Assembly (NCBI GenBank): GCA_016936575.1
Contig: JAFGXQ010000236.1
Coordinates: 1-36,989 of the forward strand
DNA length: 36,989 bases
DNA from: Deltaproteobacteria bacterium
GTDB taxonomy: Bacteria; Myxococcota_A; Polyangia; JAAYKL01
Direction of reading: 5' to 3'
Shown here: in pieces, positions 23,472-31,397 of the stretch
Position numbering within the stretch: position 1 is the first letter of the stretch
Layout of the letters: the number at the start of each line of letters is the position of its first letter
Position numbers and translations under genes: made by a program
The notes under the pieces: model-generated
What the model saw: only the letters and a program-made list of their open reading frames with translations
Told to the model about the DNA's origin: nothing
The model's database searches: none

Positions 23472-24140
23472 TCACTGGATAGATACAACCACTGCGGCGG
23501 CCTGCTCGGCAGAGAGTGATATTTCAAACCCCTGAAGTGCGATAAGATAGGATGCCGGGGCTGCATCGGTTTGAGACACCAATTTGATTTTCGAGTCGGG
23601 CAGGAGCCCCATGTCGATAAGCTGATGGTGAAGGTCTCCCTGCGCGTGAATGAGCCGAACAGTGGCTTCCTGCCCCGGCGACATGGATGCAATCGTGAAT
23701 TCTCTCTGGGTGGAGGATGCCGGTTCAAATATTTCTTTGTCCGATCGGGAGCGAATAAAAAGAATAAGATCTTCCAGCCGGGCGGTGGCCTCTTCCGTGA
23801 GACAATGTTCCACCGCGCAGGCTTGTTCAGTGGATTCGGTTGCCGGCAGTTTCAAGATGTCTTTGAAAAATTCTTTCAGCAGCCGCTGTCTGCGAATCAA
23901 GTCACCGGCGATTTCGGCGCCGAGGGGAGTGAGCAGAATAAACTCTCGGCGCTCATATACTATCAGCCCGAGTCTGGCGAGTTTGGCCATCGCCGGAGAG
24001 ACAGATCCGGGCTTTACATCGCGAAGTGCAGCGATATCTTTGACCCGCGCAAAGCGCTTTTCCTGAATGACTTGCCATATTGCTGCAAGGTAATCTTCCA
24101 GTGAACGGGAAATCTCTGGTTTCTTTGTAATTTCAGGCAT
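23472..24140 (-). CDS. DtxR-family metalloregulator with FeoA-like C-terminus, ancillary metal site lost
   Basis: 222 aa. Winged helix at about 10-75 (SLEDYLAAIWQV, KPGSVSPAMAKLARLGLI), dimerisation and metal domain at about 76-140, and an SH3/FeoA-like domain at about 147-222. The primary site of DtxR is preserved: Cys108, Glu111 and His112 in ACAVEHC correspond to Cys102, Glu105 and His106, an iron-type set. Ancillary site residues are replaced: Gln85 for His79, Lys89 for Glu83 and Thr104 for His98. It probably represses metal uptake or storage genes when loaded with Fe(II) or Mn(II). No uptake gene is adjacent. Its stop is one base from that of the convergent EnvC-like gene. Confidence 0.85.
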   Translation of the reverse strand: MPEITKKPEISRSLEDYLAAIWQVIQEKRFARVKDIAALRDVKPGSVSPAMAKLARLGLIVYERREFILLTPLGAEIAGDLIRRQRLLKEFFKDILKLPATESTEQACAVEHCLTEEATARLEDLILFIRSRSDKEIFEPASSTQREFTIASMSPGQEATVRLIHAQGDLHHQLIDMGLLPDSKIKLVSQTDAAPASYLIALQGFEISLSAEQAAAVVVSIQ

Positions 24141-24157
24141 TTTCAGAATCTACTGCA

Positions 24158-24174
24158 TGAAAAATGCTTTTTCA
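24158..24174. promoter_or_regulatory. Palindrome upstream of the DtxR-family gene
   Basis: TGAAAAA-TGC-TTTTTCA has perfect 7-bp arms and lies 18-34 bases upstream of ATG 24140. Position and symmetry suit an autoregulatory operator, though it does not match the classical DtxR or MntR box. Confidence 0.4.
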
Positions 24175-24240
24175 ACAGAAAAACTATTGCCGATATTTAG
24201 CGGAAAATTCTCAAGAAAGCAAAAGCAGGTGATTGATTTT

Positions 24241-24291
24241 ATGAAATATATGGTCTACGGTGCATTCTTTCTTTTACAAGACGACCTTTAA
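24241..24291 (+). CDS. Possible 16-codon leader peptide upstream of the EF-G-like gene
   Basis: ATG 24241 is preceded by AGGTGA 8 bases upstream and reads MKYMVYGAFFLLQDDL before TAA. It ends 26 bp before the EF-G-like start. No attenuation hairpin was recognised, so this may be chance. Confidence 0.2.
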   Translation: MKYMVYGAFFLLQDDL

Positions 24292-24317
24292 CTGCTTTAG
24301 CGCACTGGAGCACAACC

Positions 24318-26396
24318 ATGAAGAAGTATGACACGAAAAACATTCGAAACATCTGTTTGATCGGCCACATCGGTAGTGGAAAAACCTCGGTCGGGGAAGC
24401 GATACTGTTTGATACCGGAGCCACCACTCGTTTGGGTTCTGTTCTGGACGGAAACTCCACTTTCGATTTCGAACCCGAAGAAATCAAGCGCCAGGGTACG
24501 ATTTCGACTGCGTTTGCCGCGGCGGACTGGAAAAAATATAAAATTCAGCTGTCCGATACATCCGGTGATGCGAACTTCTTTGTGGATGCGCGAAACGCGC
24601 TGCTGGCCAATGACATTGCAGCGATAACCATTTCGGCGGTGGACGGCGTACAGGTGATGACTGAAAAAATGTTCGAGGTGGCTCAAGAAAACAATATTCC
24701 CACGTTGGTCGTGATCAACAAAATGGACCGGGAGCGCGCCAATTTCGACAAAGTGATTCAGGAAGCGCAGGATTGTCTCTCCAAAAAAATCGCCCCGTTG
24801 ATTATTCCGATCGGCGCTGAAGATAATTTCATAGGGGTGGTGGACGTGTTGAAGCAGAAAGCCTATTCCTTTGCCGCCGACGGCTCTAAAGGGGCATCGC
24901 CAATCGATGTGCCTGCGGATTTGGCCGACATGGTGGAGTCCTCCAGAGAAGCGCTTATCGAGGTGATTGCCGAGTCCGATGATGATCTGATGGAAAAATA
25001 TCTTGAGACAATGGAATTGTCTGACGAAGAGATCGAAAAGGCGCTTCCCAAGGCGATTTTTTCGGGATTACTGATGCCTGCTGTCGCCGTGTCGTCGACG
25101 AAAAATGTGGGCATTGAAACGATGCTTGATCTCATTTGCGACAGCTTCCCGTCTCCGGCTGAATTTGCTCCGAGAAAAGGAGAATTCGAAGGAAAAGAGA
25201 AAGAACGCCCGGCTACCGAAGACGCACCTTTTTCTGCAACGATTTTCAAGACGGTTCAAGACAAGTTTACTGGCAGCCTGGCTATCTGCCGTATCTGGTC
25301 GGGCACCATTGATGCAGATACCGGATTTTACAATGTAAACAAAGGCGAGAAAGAGCGCTTCGGACAGATTCTGGTGCCTTTCGGTAAGAAGCAGGAAAAC
25401 GTTCCCAAGGCGGGTCCCGGCGATATCGTGGCTTTCGCAAAATTGAAAGTGACCAAAGTGGGCGATATCATCAGTGATGAATCCGATAAAATTTCGTACG
25501 CGCCGCTCCCCGTTATCAATCCTCTGATTACGTACGCGGTACACGCCAAAGATAAAAACGAGGAAGATAAATTGGGACAGGCGCTCAATCGCGTGGCTGA
25601 AGAAGACCCCACCATTCATATTATTCGTAACAAAGAAGTTCGGCAAACCCAAATCGCCGGCATGGGGCAGGTGCATATTGACACAACGATTGATAAGATA
25701 AAGCGCATTTTCGACATTGATGTTGAGCTGCTCCCCCCCCGCATTCCGTACCGTGAAACCATTCGAAAGAAAGTGGAAGGCGTAGAGGGAAAACACAAGA
25801 AACAGTCTGGCGGACGCGGCCAGTTCGGTGTCTGCTATCTCAATGTGGAGCCCAACCCCGGAAAAGGATTCGAATTTGTGGACGCCATCGTAGGCGGTTC
25901 TATTCCGCGGCAGTGGATTCCGTCGGTTGAAAAGGGGATTGTAGATCGAATGGGTAAAGGTGTTATCGCCGGTTACCAGGTGGTTGATGTGAAAGTAACT
26001 CTGTACGACGGAAAATACCATGATGTGGATTCCTCGGATGCAGCTTTCCAGATGGCCGGGTCCAAAGGGTTTAAAGCCGCCACCGAACAGGCCGCACCGT
26101 ATCTGCTGGAACCCATCTGGAATCTCGAAGTGGTTTGTCCCGAAGAATGCATGGGCGATGTGATGGGCGATATCAGCTCCCGTCGCGGCAAGGTGCAGGG
26201 AATGGAAGCCAAAGGGAAAAACCAGGTGGTGAAAGCCCAGGCGCCTATGGCGGAGCTGCTGCGGTACGCCCCTGATCTGAAATCCATTACCGGTGGACGC
26301 GGTACCTTCGCAGTTGAGTTCTCTCACTACGAAGAAGTTCCACGCGAGATTCAAGACAAAGTCGTTGCCAGCTTCTCCCACGACGACGACGAATAG
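24318..26396 (+). CDS. EF-G-like translational GTPase (EF-G paralogue)
   Basis: 692 aa; GGAG lies 8 bases before ATG 24318. All EF-G domains are present: G domain (about 1-270), domain II (about 305-390), III, IV (about 475-600) and V (ECMGDVMGDISSRRGKVQGME). G1 is GHIGSGKT (16-23) rather than GHVDAGKT; G3 is DTSG (80-83) and the next residue, the catalytic His of canonical EF-G (DTPGH), is Asp84; G4 is NKMD (134-137). Such features fit the FusA2/EF-G2 group of paralogues, whose role in elongation or recycling is unsettled. The gene stands alone with no rpsL, rpsG or tuf neighbours, which also argues against the housekeeping copy. The C-terminus is acidic (HDDDE). Confidence 0.85.
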   Translation: MKKYDTKNIRNICLIGHIGSGKTSVGEAILFDTGATTRLGSVLDGNSTFDFEPEEIKRQGTISTAFAAADWKKYKIQLSDTSGDANFFVDARNALLANDIAAITISAVDGVQVMTEKMFEVAQENNIPTLVVINKMDRERANFDKVIQEAQDCLSKKIAPLIIPIGAEDNFIGVVDVLKQKAYSFAADGSKGASPIDVPADLADMVESSREALIEVIAESDDDLMEKYLETMELSDEEIEKALPKAIFSGLLMPAVAVSSTKNVGIETMLDLICDSFPSPAEFAPRKGEFEGKEKERPATEDAPFSATIFKTVQDKFTGSLAICRIWSGTIDADTGFYNVNKGEKERFGQILVPFGKKQENVPKAGPGDIVAFAKLKVTKVGDIISDESDKISYAPLPVINPLITYAVHAKDKNEEDKLGQALNRVAEEDPTIHIIRNKEVRQTQIAGMGQVHIDTTIDKIKRIFDIDVELLPPRIPYRETIRKKVEGVEGKHKKQSGGRGQFGVCYLNVEPNPGKGFEFVDAIVGGSIPRQWIPSVEKGIVDRMGKGVIAGYQVVDVKVTLYDGKYHDVDSSDAAFQMAGSKGFKAATEQAAPYLLEPIWNLEVVCPEECMGDVMGDISSRRGKVQGMEAKGKNQVVKAQAPMAELLRYAPDLKSITGGRGTFAVEFSHYEEVPREIQDKVVASFSHDDDE

Positions 26397-26470
26397 TTTC
26401 TGCCAAATTTTTCTTTACAGTGTCGGTTTCACTTGAGCCTTTATTGGAAGCTTCAGGTTTCTTTGGATGT

Positions 26471-26503
26471 TGGTATTGGTGAGATGTTTATATTGGTGAG
26501 ATG
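26471..26503. repeat. Short tandem direct repeat
   Basis: TATTGGTGAGATGT occurs twice (about 26471-26484 and 26489-26502) in the 125-bp gap between the EF-G-like gene and the convergent lipoprotein gene. Significance unknown. Confidence 0.5.
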
Positions 26504-26521
26504 TCTAGTTGATCTGTGCGA

Positions 26522-27058
26522 TCAGCTGCCCCAGCAGGAGTTGTCGATAATATTTTGGATTTCCTCACCACACGGGAGGGTGTCCACCTCTTCGGTCATC
26601 AGCTGGTAGCGAATCCAGTCTTCACAATCGAGCGTCATTTCACAGGAGTACAGCAAAAACAGGTAATTTTCGCAATCGGTGATAATACTCTGTTTGGCTT
26701 CATCGAAGTCCGCAGTGCAGTCCGCGGGGCAGTCTTCGGCGGTGGTGAACCAGCTGATGTATTCGGTGTACGGATGTCCTTCCTCACGCTCGTAATCACA
26801 TGTAGTGATCACATTGCAGTAGTTGACACATCGGGTTTCAAAATTGGTTTCTTCCCAGTCATCGGTGCTCACATCTTTAAACGTGTCGGGCTCTGTGTCC
26901 TCTTCAGAGTCGGTGTCGCCGTCGGAATCGGAGTCGGAATCCGTATCAGCGTCACCATCCACGGTGGGCGCGGTGGACCCGCCGTTATCACAGGCATTGG
27001 CTCCCACAAGGGCCATTGTTAAGAACAGCAAAAGAAACCATTGATATCTTGTAATCAT
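26522..27058 (-). CDS. Cys-rich lipoprotein with short Asp-rich linker
   Basis: 178 aa from ATG 27058, chosen because AGGAGACAAATA precedes it; the frame is open to 27112. Hydrophobic signal (5-20) with a weak lipobox ending at Cys23. Residues about 32-58 are a DTDSDSDSDGDTDSEEDTE linker. The C-terminal domain has about eleven cysteines (CVNYCNVITTC, CPADC, CENYLFLLYSC, CEDW, PC, SC), arranged in helical CxxxC-type repeats and probably disulphide-bonded. Design and cysteine content recall the 12171 lipoprotein. Family not recognised. Confidence 0.75.
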   Translation of the reverse strand: MITRYQWFLLLFLTMALVGANACDNGGSTAPTVDGDADTDSDSDSDGDTDSEEDTEPDTFKDVSTDDWEETNFETRCVNYCNVITTCDYEREEGHPYTEYISWFTTAEDCPADCTADFDEAKQSIITDCENYLFLLYSCEMTLDCEDWIRYQLMTEEVDTLPCGEEIQNIIDNSCWGS

Positions 27059-27116
27059 TATTTGTCTCCTCTTTTTCATGGACCGTCCGCGAAGTGTGTT
27101 TCGGAACGTCATTACA

Positions 27117-27125
27117 ATTATATCA
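27117..27125 (-). promoter_or_regulatory. Extended -10 promoter for the 27058 lipoprotein gene
   Basis: On the minus strand TGATATAAT gives a perfect -10 with the TG extension. The predicted start is about 52 bases upstream of ATG 27058. No good -35 is seen. Confidence 0.45.
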
Positions 27126-27282
27126 TAATGAATATATCTTCGAACAGTGGTAATTTTAAGGTTTTATTTCAGTGAAATGGGGATTCAGGTTATCCGTAAT
27201 TTGAACCGCTGCAATCAGTTGAACCGGCAGAATTAATCCACGTCAATGTGCCCCCAGGAATCTGTATGCAAACTCAGACGCT

Positions 27283-27304
27283 GATAGCATCATTTGATAC
27301 TATC
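27283..27304. other. Near-perfect 22-nt hairpin after the TPR lipoprotein gene
   Basis: GATAG-C-ATCA-TT-TGAT-A-CTATC lies 12 bases past the stop of the minus-strand lipoprotein gene. It has one mismatch and no T-run; it may stabilise the 3' end. The rest of 27126-27282 shows nothing recognisable. Confidence 0.35.
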
Positions 27305-27315
27305 GAAATGCGCGG

Positions 27316-28416
27316 TTAGTTTATCGGTAGGTCGGCACCGATGGTTTCTTCTATTTCGAGGACAGCCTCAATCTCTCTGAGGTCGGTTTCTGTTTGCAGC
27401 ACCCAGGCGTTGTCGAGTTCCAGTCGCTTGGCGAATGCGATGGTTCGCTTCCATTGCTTGACTGCTTTTTGCAGCAGAACTTTGATTCGTTTTCGCAGCA
27501 CTTCCATGTAAATACCTTGCTCTTCCTCGGTCAGGCCGGCCGGCGCGGGGGCAGCGAGCATGTCCTTCCACAGATGATGGTACAGCGCACCGGTGCGATA
27601 GGCGGCGGCGGCACTCCAGTGGGGGTGTCCGATACGAATGACCTTGGTATACAGATACTGACTGTCGAGAAGCAGCCTACATTTTTTTTCGAGAATCGCA
27701 GCGAGTTCTGTATCGTCTGGCGGAAGTGCGACTTGTCGCATTTCCTCGTGGGTCAGCTCCGCGAGTTTAAATTGGGCCATTGAGTAATAGTAGTCCGGTG
27801 CGGTGGCGGAAATGCGCTCATCGCGTGTAAAAATCCGAACAGCGTTTTCGAGCGCGATGCGGGCCTGTGCCGGTTGTGACATTCGCATCAGTGCTGCGCC
27901 GGTTTTGGCGTAGATCTCAACTTCATCCAGCGCAGTGAGCGGCTCGGATTGCTCCTGCAGTTCATTGAATGTGCTGACCATTTCATTCCATGCTTCCAGT
28001 TCTTCCAGCGATGAGGCCAACCTGAAGTATGCATTCTGTTTATCGGGAGAGTTCGGAAATGCTGTGATGAGGGAACGATATGCGGCGGCGGCTTCGTTGT
28101 GTCGTTCGAGTTGGTTCAGGCAGAGGCCCATGTTGTAATACCCGGGTTCCAGTTCTTCCGCATCGGGAAATTCGGTTTGCAGCTTGCGATACCATACTAC
28201 CGCTTCATCGCAGTTTCCTTCCCGTTGGTTTGCCGCAGCGCGAGAAAACAGTTCCGCCGCATCGAAGGCGTCGAGTGCCATTCCATTCTGGGAATCCGGC
28301 GTTGCCACGACATGAATCGGAGGCAGCGGCCGAATAGGAGCGGTCCCGTTCGTGTGGGGAGCGGGCGTGCATCCGATAGCCGATACCGCAATCAATAAAA
28401 AATGGGCTTTTTTCAT
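27316..28416 (-). CDS. TPR-repeat lipoprotein
   Basis: 366 aa from ATG 28416; the frame is open to 28497 but that part lies in the end of the kinase gene. Signal MKKAHFLLIAVSAIGC with lipobox AIGC (Cys16). Residues about 55-200 are tetratricopeptide repeats (AVVWYRKLQTEFPDAEELEPGYYNMGLCLN, AAAAYRSLITAFPNSPDKQNAYFRL), the BamD/YbgF-like 'tol-pal' style. The rest is alpha-helical with no further motif. Likely a periplasm-facing scaffold on the outer membrane. It follows the kinase gene by 35 bp and has a perfect extended -10 just before the ATG, so it may be transcribed separately and leaderless. Confidence 0.78.
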   Translation of the reverse strand: MKKAHFLLIAVSAIGCTPAPHTNGTAPIRPLPPIHVVATPDSQNGMALDAFDAAELFSRAAANQREGNCDEAVVWYRKLQTEFPDAEELEPGYYNMGLCLNQLERHNEAAAAYRSLITAFPNSPDKQNAYFRLASSLEELEAWNEMVSTFNELQEQSEPLTALDEVEIYAKTGAALMRMSQPAQARIALENAVRIFTRDERISATAPDYYYSMAQFKLAELTHEEMRQVALPPDDTELAAILEKKCRLLLDSQYLYTKVIRIGHPHWSAAAAYRTGALYHHLWKDMLAAPAPAGLTEEEQGIYMEVLRKRIKVLLQKAVKQWKRTIAFAKRLELDNAWVLQTETDLREIEAVLEIEETIGADLPIN

Positions 28417-28423
28417 GGCTGCA

Positions 28424-28432
28424 ATTATACCA
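28424..28432 (-). promoter_or_regulatory. Extended -10 promoter, possibly leaderless, for the TPR lipoprotein
   Basis: The minus strand reads TGGTATAAT, then 7 bases, then ATG 28416. The expected start falls on or next to the ATG, and no ribosome site is present. No -35 is visible. Confidence 0.45.
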
Positions 28433-28451
28433 CGGAGCCGTATTCGACCTA

Positions 28452-31235
28452 TTATAAATGAGGCTGTCCGGTTAAATTGTAGGCCAAATCTTTCCAACTC
28501 GATTCCAACAGTTCTCTCAATAAGTGCAGTTGACCGTTATCTGAATGGTTTTCTGCGGATTTTTCCAACTGGTAGGCTGCTTCGCTCATAGGAAACGCAC
28601 AGATGTTGGCGGTGGACCCTTTGATTTTATGGGCTTGGGATTTGACCACTTCGAGGTCGTTGTTTTCAACGGCGTCCATCAGGGTTTGAACCTGTTTGGG
28701 CATGTCCTTGATAAACTCCTCGATAATGCGGTCTGCCAGCGGTTCGTCATACATCATCCGCTTGATAAACGCGGTGCGGTCAAACGGAAGCTGCGCACCC
28801 GGTTCGATACCCTCATTCGGCACGGGCCCAGCGGTGATTGCCCCTTCTTCTTTGGTGTTTTTCACCCACTTGTCCAGAACCGCACTGAGCGCCTGCACGC
28901 CTATTGGTTTAGTCACATAGTCATCCATGCCTTCAGAAATGCATTTTTCTCGGTACCCCGACATCGCATGGGCTGTCATCGCGACAATCGGGACATCCGG
29001 GTTCATCAGATTGTTTTTATTTTTGCGTATTTCTTTCGTGGCTTCAAAACCGTCCATTATCGGCATCTGAATATCCATGAACACCAGGTCAAACCAACTG
29101 TGTTTCAGTGCATCCAATGCTTCTTTTCCGTTGTTCACGGTGACAACACGGTATCCCATTTTCGATAACATGCCGGTAGCGACTTTCTGGTTGATGGGAT
29201 TGTCTTCCGCCACCAGAATACGTTGTTTGGACATGCGGCGTTCCGCGAGACTATGACGTGTAATCAACGGATTTTGACTGGGACGGAGTTCTTTTCTGCC
29301 GAACAGTTCTTGTAGGCATTCGTGCAGTTCGAATGCCGCCACAGGTTTGGTCAGGTATGCCGATACGCCCAGTTTTTTCATCTGTGCAGCATCCCCGCGC
29401 TTGCCGATACTGCTCATCATGATAATGGCTACGGGATTAATTTTTTCATCGGCGGATATGATGCGTGCCAGTGCGGGACCATCCATTCCGTACATCAGCA
29501 TGTCGGCGATGACTGCGTCAAACGGTTTACGTTCTTCTGCCGCTTTATACAGGTGGTGTAGTCCGTCGGGTGCGGTTTCAACGGTCGTCACCGCGACAGA
29601 CCAGCTTTTCAGCTGCCGCGCAACGAAATTTCGATTGGCTTCGTTGTTGTCGATGTACAATACTTTCTTGTTGCTGATGTCTGCGATATCCAGCGGCACT
29701 TCTTTTTTGCTCGATGGCTTGAGCAGGGTGGTAAACCAGAATGTTGACCCTTCTCCCTGTTTGCTGCGAAAACCGATGTCGCCGCCGAGCATATTCGTTA
29801 GCTGTTTGGCAATCGTGAGACCCAGACCGGTTCCGCCGAATTTTCGGGTGGTGGAGGCATCTGCTTGAGAAAAGCTTTGGAACAGCAGAGATTTTTTATT
29901 ATCTGGAATGCCGATGCCCGTATCTTCAACGACAAATTTCAACATCGTGTTGTTGTTGACAGTGTGGTCGGTGTCGCAGGAAACCCGTACTTCGCCGTTG
30001 GGCGTAAATTTAATGGCGTTACCCACAATGTTAATCAGTATTTGCTTGAGACGCCCCGGATCTCCAACAAAGTTTGCGGGAATATCCGGGCTCATGGCGC
30101 ATGAAAAATCGATTTTACGCTCTTCGGCTCGGAACGCCATCATCTTCGCGATTTCATTCATCATTACGTGAATGTTGAAATCAACTTCTTCCAGTTCAAG
30201 CCGTCCCGCTTCAATTTTTGAGAAATCGAGAATGTCATTGATAATGGTCAGGAGCGACTCGGCGCTGGATTTCACGGTTTTGGCGTAATCCCGTTGTTCG
30301 TCTGACAAATCGGTTTGAAGCAATAGCGCATTCATTCCAAGGACGCCGTTCATGGGGGTACGAATTTCGTGCGACATATTCGCCAGAAAGTTTGATTTGG
30401 AGCGGTTGGCCTCTTCGGCTTTCTGCGCCAGCGCATTGGCGCGTTTCACCTCCTGGCGGAGTTTGTTTTGCGCTGCAATCAGGTCACTTTTAAAAATAAT
30501 CAGCGTTTCGAATACTTTTTCCAAGGGATGCCCGTCGCACACCGGAAGCGCTTCGTGTTCGTGCCCGGTCTGGTCTTCCTGGTCCCACACAAAACTGATG
30601 ATGAAATTCACCATCTGCTGCAAATCTTTCTTTGACACAGAGACCATTTCGGTTTCACTCGGCAAAGGTTTGCTTTCGTTGACAAAAACGTTATTCGCTG
30701 CTGGATTCGATGCGCGTTGGATCCGTTTTTTTTCTTCAATAATGTTGAGGGCCAGTTCCAGCGTTTCTTTGTATCCGTTGCACACGTGGGTTTCCAGTGG
30801 GCCGGAATAAATGGTTTTCAGCGCTTTGAGCAGCATTTTCATCTGAAGAGAGCCGTTGAAGTAGATCACAGCCGCCAATCTACCCTGATTGCGCTCGTAA
30901 AACGCCATAGTTTCCGTACGGATATTTTTCCCGGTGATCCCTTTGGCATTGGCGAGGTTCTTAATTTCCACTATCGGACCGGTGGTGAATTCCTCGGTGA
31001 TAAATTGCTGGTATGATTTCATCAATCGACTATCAATAGTCGTCAGATCCCCTTTTCCGACGCTTAGGTAGATATGGTCTCCGATTTTAGCGAAGCTGGA
31101 AGTGTAGTTCGTGCCGGTCGGGAAGTCCGTCCATTGCGGTTTTTGAATGATTTGGAGCCCGGTGTACGGGCATGTGGTTGGTGAATTGTTGTTTTTCATC
31201 GGTTTTTCGCAAATTCTATTTTCAGTTATCGGCAC
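28452..31235 (-). CDS. Hybrid sensor histidine kinase with two receivers and HPt domain
   Basis: 927 aa from GTG 31235; ATG 31199 is an alternative, and neither has a good ribosome site. No TM helix, so it is cytosolic. An N-terminal alpha/beta domain (about 45-165, [14 protein letters not shown] and following) is not clearly recognised and may be STAS-like. A helical linker leads to HisKA with His289 ([11 protein letters not shown]) and HATPase (about 385-505; [15 protein letters not shown]). REC1 (about 524-645) has Asp578 and Lys630 but an Asp-Asn instead of a double acid in its pocket. REC2 (672-790) is canonical (Asp721, Lys777). HPt carries His869 ([11 protein letters not shown]). This is a complete BarA/ArcB-like phosphorelay chain; the final response regulator is not adjacent. 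Confidence 0.92.
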   Translation of the reverse strand: MPITENRICEKPMKNNNSPTTCPYTGLQIIQKPQWTDFPTGTNYTSSFAKIGDHIYLSVGKGDLTTIDSRLMKSYQQFITEEFTTGPIVEIKNLANAKGITGKNIRTETMAFYERNQGRLAAVIYFNGSLQMKMLLKALKTIYSGPLETHVCNGYKETLELALNIIEEKKRIQRASNPAANNVFVNESKPLPSETEMVSVSKKDLQQMVNFIISFVWDQEDQTGHEHEALPVCDGHPLEKVFETLIIFKSDLIAAQNKLRQEVKRANALAQKAEEANRSKSNFLANMSHEIRTPMNGVLGMNALLLQTDLSDEQRDYAKTVKSSAESLLTIINDILDFSKIEAGRLELEEVDFNIHVMMNEIAKMMAFRAEERKIDFSCAMSPDIPANFVGDPGRLKQILINIVGNAIKFTPNGEVRVSCDTDHTVNNNTMLKFVVEDTGIGIPDNKKSLLFQSFSQADASTTRKFGGTGLGLTIAKQLTNMLGGDIGFRSKQGEGSTFWFTTLLKPSSKKEVPLDIADISNKKVLYIDNNEANRNFVARQLKSWSVAVTTVETAPDGLHHLYKAAEERKPFDAVIADMLMYGMDGPALARIISADEKINPVAIIMMSSIGKRGDAAQMKKLGVSAYLTKPVAAFELHECLQELFGRKELRPSQNPLITRHSLAERRMSKQRILVAEDNPINQKVATGMLSKMGYRVVTVNNGKEALDALKHSWFDLVFMDIQMPIMDGFEATKEIRKNKNNLMNPDVPIVAMTAHAMSGYREKCISEGMDDYVTKPIGVQALSAVLDKWVKNTKEEGAITAGPVPNEGIEPGAQLPFDRTAFIKRMMYDEPLADRIIEEFIKDMPKQVQTLMDAVENNDLEVVKSQAHKIKGSTANICAFPMSEAAYQLEKSAENHSDNGQLHLLRELLESSWKDLAYNLTGQPHL

Positions 31236-31397
31236 GGCTACAATTCATTAAAGACACTATTTATCTAAAACTGAACGAAATGACGCGAGATGTAATTTGA
31301 TCGCGTATCTGAAATACTGGGTTGGAATTTCGACAATTATCGGAAAAAAAGGTAATTTGGCTCAAATCCAACCATTAGGAACATCCTGAGAAATGAT

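Noticed and set aside
25068..26381. 437-codon minus-strand frame opposite the EF-G-like gene
   Set aside because: His/Phe-rich antisense of a conserved GTPase; no start signal or domain.
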